Shown here one piece after another: positions 1 to 7,220 of a stretch of 24,210 nt of DNA. The stretch lies in IMG/VR virus record IMGVR_UViG_3300013233_000067, positions 1-24,210 of that record, one strand, 5' to 3'. The position numbers were made by a program, and so were the translations under genes. Position 1 is the first letter of the stretch; each line of letters begins with the position of its first letter. This stretch comes from a virus. The notes below the pieces were generated by a model. The model did no database searches, was not told the DNA's origin, and saw only the letters and a list, made by a program, of their open reading frames with translations.

Positions 1-12
1 CCGCCCCCCTTC
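1..12 (-). promoter_or_regulatory. possible Shine-Dalgarno of the next downstream gene
   Basis: On the minus strand, the bases just after the stop codon at 20-18 are purine-rich (GGGAAGGGGGGCGG). They resemble the G-rich ribosome binding sites seen elsewhere in this operon. This suggests another gene follows outside the window. Only its leader is visible, so the call is tentative. Confidence 0.35.
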
Positions 13-17
13 CCTGT

Positions 18-653
18 TTAATCTCCGCTTTGGCGCTCTCTGGGCCTCTGAGGGGCAACCGGGCGCTTCATCGGGCCATAGATCCGCTCATACTTCTCCG
101 GGTGGGCCTCGATGAAATCGAGCAGGTCGTCCGGCGATGGGCTGTCCCCGGCGCCCGTAGCAAAGTCCAGCCCGCCGACCCGCCATGCGTCGAGAATCAG
201 CTCGCTGCACACCTCGTAGGTGCCGAGCCTCCCGATTCGCCTCGCCCAATATGTCCGGCGCCGCCGGAGCTTCCCGATCAGACCGTCGACGAGAAAGAGG
301 ATCAGCCTCATCCTGCCATACTTCGCGCCAACCCGGGAGCGGAGGCGTTGCAGGATCGCCTCTCGCTGCTCCGGGGTGACGGCCGGGTCGGTCATTCGCC
401 AGACCTCCATCGCCGGATAGCCGTCGAGGATGCGCTCAGACATCGACCGAGAGACAACACCGCGGCGAAGAGCTTCGATGATGAATGCTCGGACGAACGC
501 CCCGGCGAGCTGAATTGCCCCGTTGTGAGATGTTCTTGTCGGCTCTTCGCCCGGTGTGCGCTCAATCCAGTCGATAACGGAGTCGATCCACGTCCCGCGC
601 TTGTCGAAAAACACGAGATCCAGCGGACGAAGCTCCGGAAGCGGTCTGCTCAT
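18..653 (-). CDS. permuted papain-like (YiiX/C92-type) cell-envelope hydrolase
   Basis: The 211-residue protein fits the circularly permuted NlpC/P60 (YiiX/YebB-like) pattern. An N-terminal 'LDLVFF' strand is followed by a histidine in 'TSHNGAI' (H43), a glutamate in 'FIIEA' (E60), and only near the C-terminus the nucleophile in 'EVCSELI' (C149). An ordinary NlpC/P60 enzyme has cysteine before histidine. Members act as amidases or peptidases, often on peptidoglycan or lipid-linked substrates; the substrate here is unknown. It ends with 'SPDDLLDFI', also common in the family. The ATG overlaps the stop of the upstream NlpC/P60 gene by four bases (ATGA), so it is translationally coupled to the lysis genes. 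It may help lysis or remodel the envelope. The family call is from motif order only. Confidence 0.7.
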   Translation of the reverse strand: MSRPLPELRPLDLVFFDKRGTWIDSVIDWIERTPGEEPTRTSHNGAIQLAGAFVRAFIIEALRRGVVSRSMSERILDGYPAMEVWRMTDPAVTPEQREAILQRLRSRVGAKYGRMRLILFLVDGLIGKLRRRRTYWARRIGRLGTYEVCSELILDAWRVGGLDFATGAGDSPSPDDLLDFIEAHPEKYERIYGPMKRPVAPQRPRERQSGD

Positions 654-1093
654 GCGATCTCCTCATAGGGTACGCGGCAATAGAACAGGTTCGACAAAGA
701 TCCCCGTGGCTCGATCTTGCGGATCTTGACATAGGCGTTATCGGTGATCGCATCGCCCTCGGTCTGCGTCTGCGAGTCCCCCCCCGAAGCGCCGATCGAA
801 AGAAGCGGATCGAGGTTGAACACCATTTCGATGTGGCGGATATGAACGCCCTGATTGTCCGGACCCCAAAAGACCAGATCGCCGGGCTGAATCTCCCGAA
901 GATCTGCCTTGAAGAAAAACGTGTGAAGCCCCCGGGCAGTCATGTCAAGATCCCGCGGGAAAGCCCCTGCGCTTTGCAGCGCTTCGATCACGGCGCCGCT
1001 GCAATCGTAGCCGCTCGGATCATCTCCGCCCCATTTGTAGAACGTCCCATACAGCTGCTTCATCACCCAGAGTGCAATCTCTCTTCGTGTCAT
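650..1093 (-). CDS. NlpC/P60 (C40) cell-wall hydrolase, probable endolysin
   Basis: The 147-residue single-domain NlpC/P60 protein has the catalytic cysteine in 'GYDCSGAVIEAL' (C31). This is followed by the 'IQPGDLVFWG' strand and a histidine in 'HIRHIEMV' (H87, or H84). The family cleaves peptide bonds in peptidoglycan stems, classically the D-Glu-meso-DAP bond. I chose the ATG at 1093 because an AGGGG Shine-Dalgarno lies about eight bases upstream and the family fold starts right after it; a longer in-frame start would overlap the upstream gene. No signal peptide is visible, so release would need the holin-like protein encoded just upstream. Position after the tail fibres and holin-like gene, outside the tail-tip block, favours endolysin over virion peptidase. 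A G8 run lies inside the gene at 785-778. Confidence 0.78.
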   Translation of the reverse strand: MTRREIALWVMKQLYGTFYKWGGDDPSGYDCSGAVIEALQSAGAFPRDLDMTARGLHTFFFKADLREIQPGDLVFWGPDNQGVHIRHIEMVFNLDPLLSIGASGGDSQTQTEGDAITDNAYVKIRKIEPRGSLSNLFYCRVPYEEIA

Positions 1094-1112
1094 ATCTTTC
1101 ACCCCTCTCGTT

Positions 1113-1505
1113 TTACGGAACCCGAACCCCTGCGCCCGCAGCATCAGACCAGATCCTCTTGAGAAACGCCGCGAAGACAGGGGAGATCACGAGCGGCATG
1201 AGCAGGAGTAGAATGCCGCCGATAATGATCGCCGTCCTATTCAGATTCTTCGCTTTTTCGATGTCGTCTTTGGTCGGCATGGTCGCGATCGCCGTTTCTA
1301 TCTTTGCAAGACCTTCCGTATGGGCGTCGCACGGGGCGGCTTCGCATCGCGTTTTCAGGTTCGCAAGCCGTTCTTCTGTGGCGGCGGATTTCTCCCTTTC
1401 TTCCGAAATCTTCTCAAGCACGTCTGTCTTCACCGACTCGATCCGGTTCAATATCTCTACCGCGAAATGCGGATACCCATTCCCGTTGATTCGATCATCC
1501 GCCAT
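1113..1505 (-). CDS. coiled-coil, single-span membrane protein (holin-like, XhlA-type architecture)
   Basis: The protein has 130 residues. Residues about 15-85 are charged and helical with heptad-like spacing, probably a coiled coil, and contain two cysteines seven positions apart (C54, C59 within 'TRCEAAPC'). Residues about 92-116 form one hydrophobic segment rich in Ile and Leu, followed by basic and small residues. This layout resembles XhlA-type lysis accessory proteins and some phage holins, but no family is certain. The ATG at 1505 follows a strong GGAGGG site; the longer open frame upstream overlaps the fibre gene in another frame and is not coding. Placement between the tail fibres and two cell-wall hydrolases supports a role in releasing the endolysin at the inner membrane. 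Confidence 0.6.
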   Translation of the reverse strand: MADDRINGNGYPHFAVEILNRIESVKTDVLEKISEEREKSAATEERLANLKTRCEAAPCDAHTEGLAKIETAIATMPTKDDIEKAKNLNRTAIIIGGILLLLMPLVISPVFAAFLKRIWSDAAGAGVRVP

Positions 1506-1516
1506 TCCGCCCTCCT

Positions 1517-2296
1517 TTACCGATGTATAATGCCCTCGATTGCGATACGAGACGCCCCCTTGACATCTGCCGGGGAGACAATCGTGATATACGAACCGGC
1601 GGCGTAGTCCGTATAGCCGCTGATCCCCGTGAGATAGCCGTCGATCACGCCGGACGTCGAGCAGCGAAGCGAACCGACGGAGGCGCCGTTGACCTGAAAA
1701 TCGAAGCTGATCGTCGCCGTCGGATGGTTGAGCGCGATTCCCGTCCAAAGGCCGCGCTGAGTTCCGCCGGAATACCGATCTTCATAGAGACGGAAAGGGG
1801 CATCCGAATACCAGACAAGCTCCTCAGTCCCGGCGAGCGGCGAATGAACGAACGTCTCGACGCTGCGGTAGGATCGTGCGACTGGAGTCACGTCCGTGCC
1901 GTCACACCAGAGCGCCACCCGGCCCATACTGTAGCAGGTGGCGACGCGGCCAGAAGGAGTCGGCGGAGAAGCACTCCAGTCGAACGCGCTCGTCCCGCCG
2001 ATCACCGCCTTGCGATCCGCCTGATTATCGACAAACAGAAGCCCGCGCACGATTTCCGGGATGACGACGATGTTCGGCTGCGAGGAATAGGCGACGCTAT
2101 CCGTGAGGAGAAGCGTCGAGGAGGAGAGGACATCTGAGCCGGTGGGCTTCCAGACGTAGCTGTCGCCCGCCACGAAATCGTGTGAGACGCTGTCCGTGAG
2201 CATTGCATCCAGATCGCGAAGGCGCCGGTTTACACCCTTCCAGAGATTCCCCGGCGTGTTCCCGAGAGAGGCGAGCTGAAGGTTGTTTGACGGCAT
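1517..2296 (-). CDS. tail-tip/fibre protein, second of two paralogues
   Basis: The 259-residue protein has no catalytic motifs I recognise. A short helical N-terminus (about 1-40) is followed by beta-rich sequence. It shares landmarks with its upstream neighbour: 'CDGTDV' (131-136), then 'FRLYEDRYSGGTQRGLWTGIA' split across 168-188, near the same positions as 'CDGTDV' and 'VRIYEDV...WVGVAF' in the neighbour. The shared order, spacing and similar length (257 and 259) indicate an old tandem duplication. Proteins of this sort after the megatron usually form tail-tip spikes or receptor-binding fibres. The start at 2296 has an AGAGG site about four bases upstream, nine bases after the neighbour's stop. 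Function is inferred from position. Confidence 0.6.
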   Translation of the reverse strand: MPSNNLQLASLGNTPGNLWKGVNRRLRDLDAMLTDSVSHDFVAGDSYVWKPTGSDVLSSSTLLLTDSVAYSSQPNIVVIPEIVRGLLFVDNQADRKAVIGGTSAFDWSASPPTPSGRVATCYSMGRVALWCDGTDVTPVARSYRSVETFVHSPLAGTEELVWYSDAPFRLYEDRYSGGTQRGLWTGIALNHPTATISFDFQVNGASVGSLRCSTSGVIDGYLTGISGYTDYAAGSYITIVSPADVKGASRIAIEGIIHR

Positions 2297-2306
2297 GAGC
2301 CTCTCC

Positions 2307-3080
2307 CTACTGCGAGAACACCATGCTCACGGCGAAATCTCCCGGAGTACCGACGAAGGCATTGACGGTGAGCCTGAGGTCTTCGTCGGTACTCATCTCG
2401 TAATAATCGCCCGTTGGGTTGATGTATGAACTCATGTAACCGCTTGATGCTGCGAACTCGACGTACCCGATATTCGTTCCCGCGCCGGAGCCTACCAACA
2501 CGTCCCATTTAACAAGGATTCCTCCGATGGTAAACGCCACCCCCACCCATGATTCCCGGGAGGTCGCTGCTTGTACGTCCTCATAAATCCGCACCGGATA
2601 CGGCGCCCGCCATCCCATGGCGATAGCCCCAACGGCCGGAATCGTACCCTGAAGGAACAGGGGGACGAGCAGTTTTGAGTTCACTCGACGGACGTCCGTT
2701 CCGTCGCAATACAATTCCTCTGAGCACATCGACCGGATTTCCACCGTGACCGCTGCTCCCGCCGCCGCAGAACACACGACCGCCAACGCCCGATGCCCGT
2801 CGTTGCGAACAATGAACTTTCCATTCTTAACCGCCGGAAAGGTAAGCGTGTTTTTTACGGGCGCTCCGCCGGTAAATCCCACGGCATCCGTAATGATATA
2901 GACCGCGTATCGAGTAGCATCCGACGACGTCACGGTGATTGCCTGCGAATCGCCAGACGTGAAATTGATCGTCAAGATCTCCGTGAGCTTCGCGTCGATC
3001 TCCGCGTTCGTGTCGTTCACGGTCTGGTACTTATTGTTCTGTGACCCAAGCATCTGAGTCAGAGACAGATTAGAAGACAT
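2307..3080 (-). CDS. tail-tip/fibre protein, first of two paralogues
   Basis: The 257-residue protein starts with a polar helical segment (about 1-38) that could trimerise or attach to the tail tip. Beta-rich sequence follows, with a 'GKFIVRNDGHRALAV' strand pair (87-101) typical of phage fibre repeats. 'LYCDGTDV' (123-130) and 'VRIYEDVQAATSRESWVGVAF' (163-183, shared with the neighbour) come next, then a C-terminal beta region that differs most between the paralogues. The ATG at 3080 lies 11 bases inside the megatron gene and has a GGAGG site upstream. A receptor-binding or tip-decoration role is likely from position, but neither the fold nor the target is shown by the sequence. Confidence 0.62.
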   Translation of the reverse strand: MSSNLSLTQMLGSQNNKYQTVNDTNAEIDAKLTEILTINFTSGDSQAITVTSSDATRYAVYIITDAVGFTGGAPVKNTLTFPAVKNGKFIVRNDGHRALAVVCSAAAGAAVTVEIRSMCSEELYCDGTDVRRVNSKLLVPLFLQGTIPAVGAIAMGWRAPYPVRIYEDVQAATSRESWVGVAFTIGGILVKWDVLVGSGAGTNIGYVEFAASSGYMSSYINPTGDYYEMSTDEDLRLTVNAFVGTPGDFAVSMVFSQ

Positions 3081-6000
3081 TGAGCTTCACCTCCACTTTC
3101 CTCGCGAATCCCCGCCCGACCTGCGAGGAGAGTTGAAATACCTTCACCCATATACTGCCGACGCCCGCCGGGATTCCGTCCGTCGTCTGGTCGCTTATGG
3201 AATAATTATAGCGGTTCTGCTCGATGGATTCCGAGTCGATCGTACGAACGAGCGTTCCCTCCGGGTAGTAGATCTCGATTTCATATACCTCAACATCTTC
3301 GTAGAGCGGCGCCTCCGGGGTTCCGTCCAGCCAATCGCCCCGGCATCGAGTCCTCCGTTGCCACGTCAAGACGATGTCGCCGATCCCGCGAGCGCCGGAG
3401 ACGATCTCCTCGATGTCGCCGAGCGTGTCCCACGTCCAGAGATCGGTCACGCGGTGGCCACGAACAGCGCATGGAGCATAGGGCATGAGTGAACGGCCGA
3501 TCGGGATGATATGGATTTCGTTCGCGTCGTCAAGAGCCTGATCGAACGCCACGACCTTCAGGGTCAGCTCTTGCCCGAGTCGTTCGAGCGGGACTTGGAT
3601 CATCGCCGGGAACTGAGCATTCGTTCCATCCTCGGACCACTCAGCAAGAAAAATCGTTGAGCCGACGGGCGCGATTTCATCCATCGCATCTGACGTTCCA
3701 CGAAGCGCTCTAGATAAATGGCTTAAATTAACGACGGGGTTGATTCCGTAAGAATAATCTGCGCCAACGATCTCACAGAGACCGGACGGGTGAATACAAT
3801 AAACCCAATAGGAGTAACCGTTTTTATACGATACGACGGGTGGCCCGGATTCTGGGGCTGTCCCGATCTGGAGTTGGTAATAAAGACCTATCAGCCCGGT
3901 CTGTGAATATTCACTGAAATTCGGCGGGAAAAATGTGAATCGTGTCCGCCCCCACATGAACTCTTTCGTCACACGCCCCACGATCTCATAATTCCCATTC
4001 TCGTCGGCGAGCCAGATCGTTGCACCGATAAACGGGAGGTCGTCCTCTCGCACCCGGGAGACGAACACCGCGAGGTTGAACACCGTTCGATCACGAGGCT
4101 CGAACTGATCATGCGGCGTCGGCATATCCACTACCTGAACCATGAGGTCGGGGAACGCCGCCGCTTCCTGCTGAGGGAACCCATCCCCCATGTAGGCCGT
4201 CGAAGCGTCCGTGTACTGCGCGGTTGCCTGCGCCACCCCGTCGTAGTCGATCTGCTTCGACGCGCCAAGCGCCTCCCGCACGATTCGCGAGGTGTAAATC
4301 GTCCCGTCGTCGAGCGTCACGGTTACCACGTCACCAATGTCGAGGGCAATCCTTTGCCACGGAAGTGAGAAGCGGTGCGTCTCCCGCTCTGTCCAGATTC
4401 CGTTCAGGATCTTCTCCGCCTGCTGCCTCGCGAAGTCCGGGTTCATCACCAGCGCGATGTCGTGGGTTGCCGCTTCGTTTGATCGCATCGAGGGAACCGG
4501 GCTGAGAATCCGCGCCGCTCGAACGTTCGCCGTGTGGTAATCCGCGTTCGCGTCAATGAAGTTCAGCGTCATCTCGCGGGGAAGAGAGAGGTCATCGAGG
4601 CGCGTCTCGGAGAATCCTGAGGTCTGATCCCCGGATTGCTCGCAGAGATCGGACTCCATCAGAGAAAGAACCGGCGTCGCCGTTCGCTGGATGTACTTGA
4701 TCTTCCCGTCGGATTCCACGGCGTCGAAAAGATAGACCGCCGCGAGGTCTTCCATCACCGCCCGGGCTGTAGTTGAGCGCGTGATTTCGTATCCGAGAAT
4801 ACCGAGAGATGCCACGCCAGTTGTATCGTAGTCCGAGGCAGCAAGACCGCACCGAGAGGAAAGATCAGCGAGAACGGAATCGAGCGAGACGGCAGGAATT
4901 TCATGACGCAAGATAGGGAAGCGAACAAGCCCGCCAGAGGAGGCTGGCGCATAAATGGACCATTGAAGGCCGTGATACATTCCGGCACCGTCCGGCGCCG
5001 TGCTCCCGTAGACCACACCGTCCATCTCAACCTCTCCGGTTGCATTGGAGACTGTGTATATCCGGTTGCCCACAATATAGGCGTAGACCTTGTCATATCC
5101 GTGATCTAAGAACGGGTTCGCATAGGCTGTCGGGAGTTCGGCTAGGTTCGTTGCCCGCCACGAAACGGTATCTGTTACCGGGTCGTATTTCAGGATGACC
5201 TTTCCCGACCCCCCGGTTTCGTCTTCTACGCTGAAGATAATCATCTCACCAAACGGGTCGAACCTAGCCCCGTTTCCTGCTGACACGAAACGAACCGCGC
5301 CGGGGACAAGAGATGCGGGCGTTTTCGTGGCGACAAGAACCGGGTCGGAGACCGTATCCGTGAGCGCGTCGACGTCGATTCGATAGAGGTAGATTGAGCC
5401 GCCATCCGCCCCGAGAGAATAGTTCGGCCCGGTCAGGATATAGGCCGAACGTGTCTGCGTTGTTGTCCCGTCATATGTAGACGGCCCTCGAATCAGAGCG
5501 AGGATCTTCGTGCCTGAGAATACCGAGGGATACCAATCGTCAACCGAGGTCCAGAGAACCGAGAGGTCCGCCTTGAGGACGCCGACCGCCATTCCTTTGT
5601 ACCCGGTCCCGCCTGCGCCGGTGACGATGTAGTTCGAGGCACCCCAGTAATCGTTGATCGTTCCGTCCGTCAGCGCGAAGTGCATCGGCGGTTCGAGATA
5701 CCATTTCCCGCCAGAGTATGAGAAGCCATAGCTCGCCGCCGAGTTCTCCCCCACCCGGGCAATCTCTTGCATCGTGACGTGATCGACGCGGACGATGGGA
5801 ACGCAGACATCTCCGCTCCCGTTGTCTCCAAGCACGACCAGAATATCCTGATTGTTCAGGAGGGCAAGAGGTGCCTCATCGTGCATCTTCTGGCCGAAGC
5901 CCATGTCGTTGCAGCTATAGCCGCCGGTCTCCGTCAGCGTCGGCGTGGGGAGGGTCATGTCCGCGTTCAGGTCGATCTTGCGAAGCCCGGTTTTCGCGGT

Positions 6001-6801
6001 GTTCCCCGAGGGGAGAAGCACCTGTAGATAGCCGGTTGTCCCGCTTGGCTGATTCCCAACCGTTATCGCAATCTTCTTCGTGTCGTAGGCGTCCGTGTCG
6101 AACGGACTTCCCTCCGCAGCCGTGATCAGATCCGTTGTGATCGTCTGCGTCCCGTCCGAGTAGGAGTAGGCGATTTCCGCCTCGATCGAGGGCTTCCGGT
6201 TTCCGAACTTCTCCAAGTGGAGCATATCGAGAACGGCGTAGACGGTCCCGCGAAACGCGGGCGCCCGATTCGCCGGGACATCCGCCTGAATATCCGGGTC
6301 CACGGCTTGTGTTGCTGATCCGGTGTAGAGTCTCGGCCCGGCACCGGCGCCCGGCCAGACGACGGAAGAACGGTGAAGTGCGTCATAGATCAATTTCCCA
6401 TCTGCCCATATTCGGATAATCTTTCCGTCTGTCGCCTCGCCGAAAGCAATTGCGGCGGTCCAATAGTACTCATACCATTCGTAGACGACACGATCGCGTG
6501 TCTCCGAAAGCCGCACCGCCATGATTCCATCATTCCCGCTCTGCTCCCAGATCACCGTTCCGGGAACCCGAAAGCCCCCATAGCCGAAAGGTCGCGCCCT
6601 TCCGTATGAGCTGCTCATCGCGCCAAGGTCGGTCAGCTTCGATGCCGTCTGACGGTCTTGCCGGTGGTCGTAAAGCCACTTGGAGTCAACCCAGCTTCCG
6701 ATGTACGACCCGACGGCCGTTGCTGCCGCCGTCGCGACCACTCCGGCTTCGTAGTGCGCCGCGATCGCCGACCCCGCCGCCATGAACGCTACCGTAGCCA
6801 T
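3070..6801 (-). CDS. megatron-type tail tip / host specificity protein (GTA g15-like, gpJ-like)
   Basis: The 1243-residue protein starts with a hydrophobic, alanine-rich stretch (1-35). 'SSYGRARPFGYGGFRVPGTVIWEQ' (64-87, family signature) marks the tail-tip hub. A beta-rich region (about 240-620) follows, then the second hub part from 'LDSVLADLSSRCGL' (640-653) to about 860, beta domains to about 1105, and a C-terminal FN3-like domain with 'LTWQRRTR' (1145-1152) and 'PLYEDVEVYEIEI'. These match GTA and phage megatron proteins (Pfam 'Putative phage tail protein' type), which form the tip channel and contact the host. The GTA TIM-barrel hydrolase signature is not evident. The ATG at 6801 forms a TGATG overlap with the upstream peptidase; earlier in-frame starts lie inside that gene. 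Confidence 0.85.
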   Translation of the reverse strand: MATVAFMAAGSAIAAHYEAGVVATAAATAVGSYIGSWVDSKWLYDHRQDRQTASKLTDLGAMSSSYGRARPFGYGGFRVPGTVIWEQSGNDGIMAVRLSETRDRVVYEWYEYYWTAAIAFGEATDGKIIRIWADGKLIYDALHRSSVVWPGAGAGPRLYTGSATQAVDPDIQADVPANRAPAFRGTVYAVLDMLHLEKFGNRKPSIEAEIAYSYSDGTQTITTDLITAAEGSPFDTDAYDTKKIAITVGNQPSGTTGYLQVLLPSGNTAKTGLRKIDLNADMTLPTPTLTETGGYSCNDMGFGQKMHDEAPLALLNNQDILVVLGDNGSGDVCVPIVRVDHVTMQEIARVGENSAASYGFSYSGGKWYLEPPMHFALTDGTINDYWGASNYIVTGAGGTGYKGMAVGVLKADLSVLWTSVDDWYPSVFSGTKILALIRGPSTYDGTTTQTRSAYILTGPNYSLGADGGSIYLYRIDVDALTDTVSDPVLVATKTPASLVPGAVRFVSAGNGARFDPFGEMIIFSVEDETGGSGKVILKYDPVTDTVSWRATNLAELPTAYANPFLDHGYDKVYAYIVGNRIYTVSNATGEVEMDGVVYGSTAPDGAGMYHGLQWSIYAPASSGGLVRFPILRHEIPAVSLDSVLADLSSRCGLAASDYDTTGVASLGILGYEITRSTTARAVMEDLAAVYLFDAVESDGKIKYIQRTATPVLSLMESDLCEQSGDQTSGFSETRLDDLSLPREMTLNFIDANADYHTANVRAARILSPVPSMRSNEAATHDIALVMNPDFARQQAEKILNGIWTERETHRFSLPWQRIALDIGDVVTVTLDDGTIYTSRIVREALGASKQIDYDGVAQATAQYTDASTAYMGDGFPQQEAAAFPDLMVQVVDMPTPHDQFEPRDRTVFNLAVFVSRVREDDLPFIGATIWLADENGNYEIVGRVTKEFMWGRTRFTFFPPNFSEYSQTGLIGLYYQLQIGTAPESGPPVVSYKNGYSYWVYCIHPSGLCEIVGADYSYGINPVVNLSHLSRALRGTSDAMDEIAPVGSTIFLAEWSEDGTNAQFPAMIQVPLERLGQELTLKVVAFDQALDDANEIHIIPIGRSLMPYAPCAVRGHRVTDLWTWDTLGDIEEIVSGARGIGDIVLTWQRRTRCRGDWLDGTPEAPLYEDVEVYEIEIYYPEGTLVRTIDSESIEQNRYNYSISDQTTDGIPAGVGSIWVKVFQLSSQVGRGFARKVEVKLNVF

Positions 6802-7220
6802 CAGAACGCCTCTCTGAAGCGGAACGTATTCCGCCACCGATAAAGCCACGGGCCACCGAGCCGAACCTCGACGACGCGGCCCGTCACATCACACGCATGA
6901 ATGAAGCTGTCGATGCCGCGGCTCCGGGTCGCGATTCCAAGATGCGAAGAGAACGGCCCGTAAGAGAACAGAAGAAGGTCGCCCGGCTGAACATCGCTCC
7001 GGTCGATCACATCGCAGCACTCGCGGATGCGCTCGATATGAGTCTTCTGGTCTCGGCCGTACCGTGAAAGATCCTCGGGGTGAAGTAGACCGGCGGAGTC
7101 GCAGACCCGAGCGACAAGACCGGCGCAATCGAGCGGGTTCCCCTTCGGGTGACCCCGAAACGTGCAAGGTTCCCCCACAAGACCCCGAGCCGCCGCTACG
7201 ATGGCATCCCGGTCGATCAT
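6801..7220 (-). CDS. NlpC/P60 tail-tip peptidase (GTA g14-like)
   Basis: The 139-residue peptidase has the catalytic cysteine in 'NPLDCAGLVARV' (C32), 'VQPGDLLLFSYG' (77-88) and the histidine in 'SSHLGIAT' (H93). A second histidine in 'FIHACD' (H108) follows. It sits exactly where GTAs and related siphoviruses encode their cell-wall peptidase, between the DUF2163 protein and the megatron. In those particles it is part of the tail tip and opens peptidoglycan during DNA delivery. The ATG at 7220 overlaps the DUF2163 stop by four bases (ATGA). The long reading frame extending further upstream is a shadow of DUF2163. The ending 'WRNTFRFREAF' is typical of this phage subfamily. Confidence 0.88.
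   Translation of the reverse strand: MIDRDAIVAAARGLVGEPCTFRGHPKGNPLDCAGLVARVCDSAGLLHPEDLSRYGRDQKTHIERIRECCDVIDRSDVQPGDLLLFSYGPFSSHLGIATRSRGIDSFIHACDVTGRVVEVRLGGPWLYRWRNTFRFREAF

Noticed and set aside
778-785. Phase-variable G8 run in the endolysin gene
   Set aside because: Similar runs occur in the MuF, transferase and DUF115-like genes; a single run in GC-rich DNA is not evidence of switching.
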